Source: Bacteroidota bacterium (lineage in GTDB: Bacteria > Bacteroidota > Bacteroidia > Bacteroidales > Paludibacteraceae). From it: DNA of 10,651 bases. The notes below the pieces were generated by a model. The model had not been told where the DNA came from, searched no databases, and saw only the letters and a list, made by a program, of their open reading frames with translations. The position numbers and the translations under genes are program-made. The stretch spans positions 1-10,651 of the forward strand of contig JAFNAU010000139.1 of NCBI GenBank assembly GCA_017860335.1, in the 5' to 3' direction. Shown piece after piece: positions 7,186 through 10,651 of the stretch (positions are counted from its first letter, which is position 1; each line of letters opens with the position of its first letter).

Positions 7186-7329
7186 ACACGATCGCATAAC
7201 AAAAACTATATGTAAATTGGGTTTTCGGTGCTGACAACAAAGTCCGCAGCCCGCAACAACGGCGGTGCGGCTTGACAGGAAAGAAACCCGTATCCTCCAA
7301 CTGCATGTTTCTTACGTTAGCGGTTATAG
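7186..7329 (+). repeat. attC-like structured spacer between ABM-like and LemA-like genes
   Basis: Starting one base after the stop codon, this spacer has a nested set of complementary blocks in the right order. They are ATAAC (7196-7200) / GTTAT (7323-7327), GTAA (7212-7215) / TTAC (7312-7315), GGGTTT (7219-7224) / AAACCC (7284-7289) and CCGCA (7244-7248) / TGCGG (7266-7270). The left end carries GCATAAC (6 of 7 to RYYYAAC) and the right end GTTAGCG (7316-7322, 6 of 7 to GTTRRRY). The left boundary ACACGATCGCATAAC recurs with two changes at 8943-8957. Folding and termini fit an integron-type attC site, but this is inferred. Confidence 0.45.
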
Positions 7330-7355
7330 TAAAAAAAAATAAGAATGAGAATCGA

Positions 7356-7922
7356 ATGAAAATAATTAAGTTTTTTATCAAGTTTATTGTGACAATTTTA
7401 GTAATTGGATTCATTTTATTCTACTTTGTACGGAAGAACACATTGAATAATCTTGAGGAAAGAAAGAATAACGTGACAAGTTTGTGGGAGAAATTCGACA
7501 AAAAACTAAATGACAGAGATAAATTAATTCTCTCTGTTAGCACTACAAATTCAGACAGCCTTAAATATTTCATTGACAAGTCCAAATTGGGAAGACAGAA
7601 TAAAGTAAAACTACTAGAATTTGAATTCAACGAATATAAACTAAATAAATTCTTGTTGAATAAGTGTCCAGACATGGGAAAAGAAACAGAAAGTATATAT
7701 CAAGAACTAAACGAAATTACGACAGAATATAATTCTTCAGTTAAAGACTACAATGTTTACTATACGATTTTCCCGAATTTTATATTTGCGAAACGAAAAG
7801 GATATAAAAGAGAGAAACTCTTGACTATTGAATACGGAAAAGAAAATCAAGATCCGATTGAGAAATCAAAAGAATTACCAGAATGGGCTAAAAATCTAGA
7901 CACGACATTCTTAAGTAAGTAA
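7356..7922 (+). CDS. LemA-like membrane-anchored protein
   Basis: Starting at ATG 7356 the product has 188 residues. It has one N-terminal membrane segment (about 7-24, IKFFIKFIVTILVIGFILFYF) followed by a long helical domain. Two stretches match the LemA pattern. The N-terminal LNNLEERKNNVTSLWEKFDK, followed by LNDRDKLI, corresponds to the usual YNxLVxxxxxVxxAWxxVxxxLxRRxDLI. The C-terminal YNSSVKDYNVYYTIFPNFIF, then AKRKGY, corresponds to YNxxVxxYNxxixxFPxxxxAxxxGF. It is divergent, and the usual TPM-domain neighbour is absent. LemA proteins are helical and membrane-tethered, with a poorly defined role. The frame stays open upstream to 7272, but that part lies in the structured spacer, so the ATG at 7356 is preferred. 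Confidence 0.8.
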   Translation: MKIIKFFIKFIVTILVIGFILFYFVRKNTLNNLEERKNNVTSLWEKFDKKLNDRDKLILSVSTTNSDSLKYFIDKSKLGRQNKVKLLEFEFNEYKLNKFLLNKCPDMGKETESIYQELNEITTEYNSSVKDYNVYYTIFPNFIFAKRKGYKREKLLTIEYGKENQDPIEKSKELPEWAKNLDTTFLSK

Positions 7923-7970
7923 AACAAGCAGCTGACTTTAATGAATATAAACAATAAAAATTGATTTATC

Positions 7971-8267
7971 ATGGTAGAAAAACAAGGAAAAAAAACGTTG
8001 CTATACAATTTAGCACCAAATGGTTTAAAAATAGACCAAGTTTGCTTAACAGAAGTTCCTAATGTCGATAACAGTGGAGAAAATTATTTAATAGAATATA
8101 TTGAGGATTTTTCTAACAATGAGAAGATTCCTATTGGGCATTGTGATTTAATAAATGGAAATATTTGGTTTGATAATGTAGGAAAAAATGCAAAAACGTT
8201 GGGTCTTAATTTTAACGCATTAAAATTAATTACCGAATGGATTGAAAATAATATTGAAATAATATAA
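7971..8267 (+). CDS. Hypothetical protein of 98 residues
   Basis: I do not recognise this protein. It is soluble, with an N-terminal KKTLLYNLAPNGLKI, a central acidic strand-rich part (YLIEYIEDF), then GHCDLINGNIWFDNV and an amphipathic C-terminal helix (ALKLITEWIENNIEII). There is no signal peptide or membrane segment. It begins 48 bases after the LemA-like gene, in a short AT-rich gap without a structured spacer, so those two genes may form one unit. Codon use is AT-rich like its neighbours. The single long open frame with an ATG after an A/T-rich leader supports it being real; the function is unknown. Confidence 0.65.
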   Translation: MVEKQGKKTLLYNLAPNGLKIDQVCLTEVPNVDNSGENYLIEYIEDFSNNEKIPIGHCDLINGNIWFDNVGKNAKTLGLNFNALKLITEWIENNIEII

Positions 8268-8270
8268 ATG

Positions 8271-8395
8271 GTGCTAACATGCAGCAAAGCAACAGGTGCA
8301 AGCATTTGCGGATGTGCCCAACATTTGATGAAAACGAACTTTGATACAAAACCCAAACACAGGAGGTGACAAGCCTGCACCTGTGTTTGCTGTAT
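8271..8395 (+). repeat. Spacer with two mutually exclusive long hairpins
   Basis: A long-range stem joins CAGCAAA plus ACAGGTGCA (8282-8288, 8292-8300) to TGCACCTGT plus TTTGCTG (8376-8384, 8386-8392), giving 16 pairs with a small interruption. A competing local hairpin pairs CAAACACAGG (8354-8363) with CCTGTGTTTG (8380-8389), 10 perfect pairs around a 16-base loop. Both use 8380-8389, so only one can form. No gene lies here. It could be an attC-like cassette junction or a switching leader for the gene at 8442. Confidence 0.55.
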
Positions 8396-8441
8396 CCGAT
8401 AAGGGCCTGCTGGAGAAAAGTTCTACAAAAAAATGTAAACT

Positions 8442-8942
8442 ATGAAGATGTTAAAACTTAATCACACTGATACTTCTGTCGACAGGAAACTCACAATAAT
8501 GATTTTCTTAGAAGGAGCGATTTTGGGACCAAAGCGTCTGATAGACCATTTCAGTCATGCAAAATATATCCCCATAGGAAACTGCATTGCCAAAATCAAT
8601 CGTTGGAGCAACGAAGGTGCCCGGATTGTTTATATGACCTATGTAAAAAAAGAATCTTCGGCGGAGGCAGCCAGAAATATATTAGTGAGATATGGGTTCT
8701 CAGGACAATATCTGTACCACCGTATAAAAGGAGAAAAATATAAAGACATAGTCGAAGCTGTCAAGCCCGATATATTGATAGAAGATGACTGCAAAAGCAT
8801 TGGCGGCAAGTGGCAGATGTCCATCACGTATGTGGATAAAGATATTAAAAACAAGATAAAATCTATTGTGGTAAAGGAATTTAAAGGAATTGATTTATTG
8901 CCAGACAACTTGACTGAATTGATGAATTATGAAAAAAATTAA
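8442..8942 (+). CDS. HAD-superfamily-like protein with degenerate catalytic motif I
   Basis: The product has 166 residues with a Rossmann-like HAD layout. The motif I strand reads IMIFLEGAIL (19-28), where the catalytic DxDGT Asp is missing; motif II has Thr66 (IVYMTYVKK); motif III has Lys97/Lys99 in KGEKYKDIV; motif IV is DILIEDD with Asp115 and Asp116. Classical HAD phosphatases need the first Asp as nucleophile, so this protein may not be a normal phosphohydrolase. The FLEG version appears to be a feature of the subfamily rather than a mutation here, though I say this from memory. The C-terminal part (SIVVKEFKGIDLLPDNLTEL) is characteristic of the same group. It is cytosolic, preceded by a strongly structured spacer and followed immediately by the ACACGAACGCACAAC boundary motif. 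A second in-frame ATG at 8448 is an alternative start. Confidence 0.75.
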   Translation: MKMLKLNHTDTSVDRKLTIMIFLEGAILGPKRLIDHFSHAKYIPIGNCIAKINRWSNEGARIVYMTYVKKESSAEAARNILVRYGFSGQYLYHRIKGEKYKDIVEAVKPDILIEDDCKSIGGKWQMSITYVDKDIKNKIKSIVVKEFKGIDLLPDNLTELMNYEKN

Positions 8943-9020
8943 ACACGAACGCACAACACGCGATCATAAAACTAAGCTGTTTTAGAGCAATCATGTTGCC
9001 AACCGTCAGACGGCACAAAA
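8943..9020 (+). repeat. Short attC-like spacer after the HAD-like gene
   Basis: Directly after the stop codon stands ACACGAACGCACAAC (8943-8957), 13 of 15 bases identical to the start of the spacer at 7186. To the right, TGTTGCC (8994-9000) can pair back to part of GCACAACA, and CCGT-CAG-ACGG (9003-9013) forms a small hairpin. The right boundary is less clear than in the 7186-7329 spacer. It is annotated because of the shared left motif. Confidence 0.35.
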
Positions 9021-9050
9021 ATTAAAATTGAATTATTAAGAATCTCGCAA

Positions 9051-9557
9051 ATGATCAAATTCAAAGCAATGGAAAAAGAGATGAAAAACACGAAAATAGA
9101 ACCGTATGTGCCTGGAGATGAAAACGAGATTAGTCAATTGATTAAATCTGTTTACGATGATTTTGTGTCGATTGATTATTCCGTTGAGGGTAATAATACT
9201 TTTTATGAGTGGATAAAACCGGAGAATATTAAATCTCGTCAACGAGAAGAGAGGAATATGTTCGTTGCAAGATCAGATGGTAAGATTGTTGGTGTGATAG
9301 AGATACGGAACAACAATCACATATCTCTTTTGTTTGTAGATAAATTATATCAAAACCGTGGTATTGCAGGTCGATTAATATCATCGTCGATAGATGAGAG
9401 CTTAAAACGAGATTTATCGATGGATACTTACGAAGTCAATTCGTCTCCCTATGCAATTCCAATATACAGCAGATTAGGATTTGTGGCAATTGGCGGAATA
9501 CTGGAAAAGTCCGGAATAAAGTATCAACCGATGATATTGAAAATAAAAAACAAATAG
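9051..9557 (+). CDS. GNAT family N-acetyltransferase
   Basis: The product has up to 168 residues with the GNAT fold. Motif A is seen as HISLLFVDKLYQNRGIAGRL (90-109), with the acetyl-CoA pyrophosphate-binding Q101-x-R103-G104-x-A106 pattern. The C-terminal SPYAIPIYSRLGF (132-144) is the typical helix-Y-x-x-x-GF element. It transfers an acetyl group from acetyl-CoA to an amine; the substrate is unknown. The N-terminal strand (IEPYVPGDENEISQLI) begins at residue 16, so the real start may be ATG 9069 or 9081; the last is preceded by a purine-rich GGAAAAAGAG. It lies last in the run of small genes and has no clear promoter of its own. Confidence 0.88.
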   Translation: MIKFKAMEKEMKNTKIEPYVPGDENEISQLIKSVYDDFVSIDYSVEGNNTFYEWIKPENIKSRQREERNMFVARSDGKIVGVIEIRNNNHISLLFVDKLYQNRGIAGRLISSSIDESLKRDLSMDTYEVNSSPYAIPIYSRLGFVAIGGILEKSGIKYQPMILKIKNK

Positions 9558-9579
9558 CCATAATACTTTGACTTACTGC

Positions 9580-9592
9580 GGTCGGCACGACC
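9580..9592 (+). other. Small hairpin in the gap before the VIT gene
   Basis: GGTCG (9580-9584) pairs with CGACC (9588-9592) around GCA, in the 130-base gap between the GNAT and VIT genes. There is no T-run, so it is not a standard terminator. It is otherwise unremarkable. Confidence 0.4.
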
Positions 9593-9687
9593 CAGCATGG
9601 AAACCCCGGTTGAACCGAATTCCTGATAAAGAGAGTATATTCAACGAGCTTTAAGAAGCAATTGAGTTATGGAGAAAAGCTCCACTC

Positions 9688-10395
9688 TTGCAGCAGCCAG
9701 GAGACGATTATTTAAGTCCTCATTTTATAACACGAAGTAGCTGGTTGAGAGCTGCTGTACTGGGAGCAAATGATGGAATATTATCAACAGCAAGTATCGC
9801 GATTGGTGTTGCAGCAGCAAGTAATACCCGGGAACCAATTATATTAGCGGCTATAGCAGGATTGGTTGCAGGAGCCTTATCAATGGCAGCAGGTGAATAT
9901 GTATCGGTAAGTTCTCAAACCGATGTGGAAAATGCAGATATTGAAAGGGAAAAAAAAGAATTAGCTGAAATGCCTGAAACTGAACTTCAAAGGTTGACAG
10001 AAATTTATGAAAAAAGAGGACTGAAAAAGGAAACAGCAATAATAGTAGCAAAGGAACTAACAGAAAAAGATGCATTAAGTGCCCATGTAAGAGATGAATT
10101 AGGAATTAATGAAATAAGTCAGGCAAAACCAGTTCAGGCATCATTTGCTTCAGGAGCTTCATTTACAGCAGGTGGAATTATGCCTTTACTGGTAACTCTG
10201 TTTCTGCCTTTAAAGAGCATTGAATATTCACTTTATGGATTTGCCATATTTTTTCTGATTATTTTAGGAGCATTAGCAGCTAAAGCAGGAGGTTCAAGTA
10301 TCCCGAAAGCAATAATCAGAATTACATTTTGGGGTACTGTTGCCATGGGACTGACGGCTCTTGTAGGATATCTGTTTAATGTCACTGTCGGTTAA
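9688..10395 (+). CDS. VIT1/CCC1 family metal (iron/manganese) transporter
   Basis: The product has 235 residues and matches the VIT1/CCC1 family of Fe2+/Mn2+ transporters. The N-terminal SSWLRAAVLGANDGILSTAS (17-36) and the second-helix AGALSMAAGEYVSVSSQ (61-77) are family hallmarks. A glutamate-rich cytoplasmic metal-binding segment follows (about 84-130, with Glu at 87, 91, 94, 97, 99, 105, 108, 115 and others). Three more membrane spans come at about 155-175, 181-200 and 208-232, so there are five in all. No in-frame ATG exists before residue 66, so translation must begin at a non-ATG codon. TTG at 9688 has GGAGA (9671-9675) at a fitting distance, and the in-frame stop at 9652 sets the limit. 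An ATG at 9669 is out of frame. The family call is certain; the start is not. Confidence 0.92.
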   Translation: MQQPGDDYLSPHFITRSSWLRAAVLGANDGILSTASIAIGVAAASNTREPIILAAIAGLVAGALSMAAGEYVSVSSQTDVENADIEREKKELAEMPETELQRLTEIYEKRGLKKETAIIVAKELTEKDALSAHVRDELGINEISQAKPVQASFASGASFTAGGIMPLLVTLFLPLKSIEYSLYGFAIFFLIILGALAAKAGGSSIPKAIIRITFWGTVAMGLTALVGYLFNVTVG

Positions 10396-10495
10396 AAAAA
10401 CAACAACAATAATTACTGGAAGTCGGAATAATTTTCAAAGACCAAAATACAATAATCTGTTACTTTAAATGAATATAAATCCTATTAATTTACTT

Positions 10496-10651
10496 ATGAA
10501 ACAATTATTTATCCATTCGAAATCAGGTAGTAAGCTGTTGGTTTTCTTATGTCTGTTTGTCGGCACAAGTCTCTTTGCCCAGACTTCTAAAGAACTTATC
10601 TTAAAAGCGCCCGTTTCTGAAGTCACAGTCTTCCTGAAAGGAGCGCAGGTT
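10496..10651 (+). CDS. Secreted protein resembling the mucoidy inhibitor MuiA / DUF4139 family, N-terminal fragment
   Basis: The first 52 codons are present and the gene runs off the window. Residues 1-28 form a signal peptide (basic MKQLFIHSKSGSK, hydrophobic LLVFLCLFVG, then TSLFAQ), so it is exported. The mature start includes APVSEVTVFLKGAQV, matching the N-terminal element of DUF4140/DUF4139 (MuiA-like) proteins, where the pattern is xVTVyxxgAxV. These are cell-envelope proteins of unclear role. An in-frame ATG nine codons upstream (10469) is an alternative start, but the one at 10496 gives the better signal peptide. The family call rests on a short match. Confidence 0.7.
   Translation, partial: MKQLFIHSKSGSKLLVFLCLFVGTSLFAQTSKELILKAPVSEVTVFLKGAQV

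Noticed and set aside
6467..7322. Calling a true integron
   Set aside because: No integrase gene, no attI site and only partial consensus at several spacer ends. It is kept as a finding and not annotated as a mobile element.
7272..7355. Upstream extension of the LemA-like frame
   Set aside because: The extra 28 codons lie in the folded spacer and would place a non-LemA segment ahead of the membrane anchor; the ATG at 7356 fits the family.
9557..9687. tRNA gene or T-loop-like sequence near GGTTGAACCG
   Set aside because: No cloverleaf can be drawn: there is no matching acceptor stem and no proper anticodon arm.

Overview
The window looks like chromosomal DNA of a member of the Bacteroidetes, probably order Bacteroidales. 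The evidence is the moderately AT-rich composition, A-rich leaders in place of strong Shine-Dalgarno sites, promoters of the TTG-n19-TAnnTTTG type, a DUF5687/ABC ATPase pair, and the C/T-rich and GTGATTA-type intergenic repeats common in this phylum. The species cannot be named from the sequence.

Layout. Positions 1-122 hold the C-terminal end of a small Cro/CI-type regulator. Next comes a secreted M16 zinc protease (155-2992) closed by a clear hairpin terminator. A good Bacteroidetes-type promoter (3152-3181) then drives a 12-segment DUF5687 membrane protein (3198-4694), followed by its probable partner, an ABC ATPase (4928-5623). The ATPase gene is bracketed by two copies of a structured C/T-G/A-rich repeat (about 4790-4900 and 5714-5801). 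An 887-base stretch without a convincing plus-strand gene follows (5624-6510). It holds a heptamer repeat, the second structured repeat, a possible 53-residue minus-strand protein (5982-6143), and two overlapping divergent promoter-like sites.

From about 6230 to 9557 the character changes. Six short, functionally unrelated plus-strand genes follow one another: a four-segment membrane protein, an ABM-like barrel protein, a LemA-like protein, a 98-residue orphan, a degenerate HAD-like protein and a GNAT acetyltransferase. Several are separated by 100-170-base spacers that can fold into nested stems. Two spacers share a 13/15-base motif directly after the stop codon, and two share a GTTAG(G)CGG-type motif about 40 bases before the next start. 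This resembles an array of acquired gene cassettes with attC-like sites. No integrase is visible in the window, so the reading is an inference. It is the most interesting part of the window.

The right end returns to ordinary chromosomal genes: a VIT/CCC1-family metal transporter that must start at a non-ATG codon (9688-10395), and the N-terminus of a secreted protein resembling the MuiA/DUF4139 family (from 10496, cut by the window edge).
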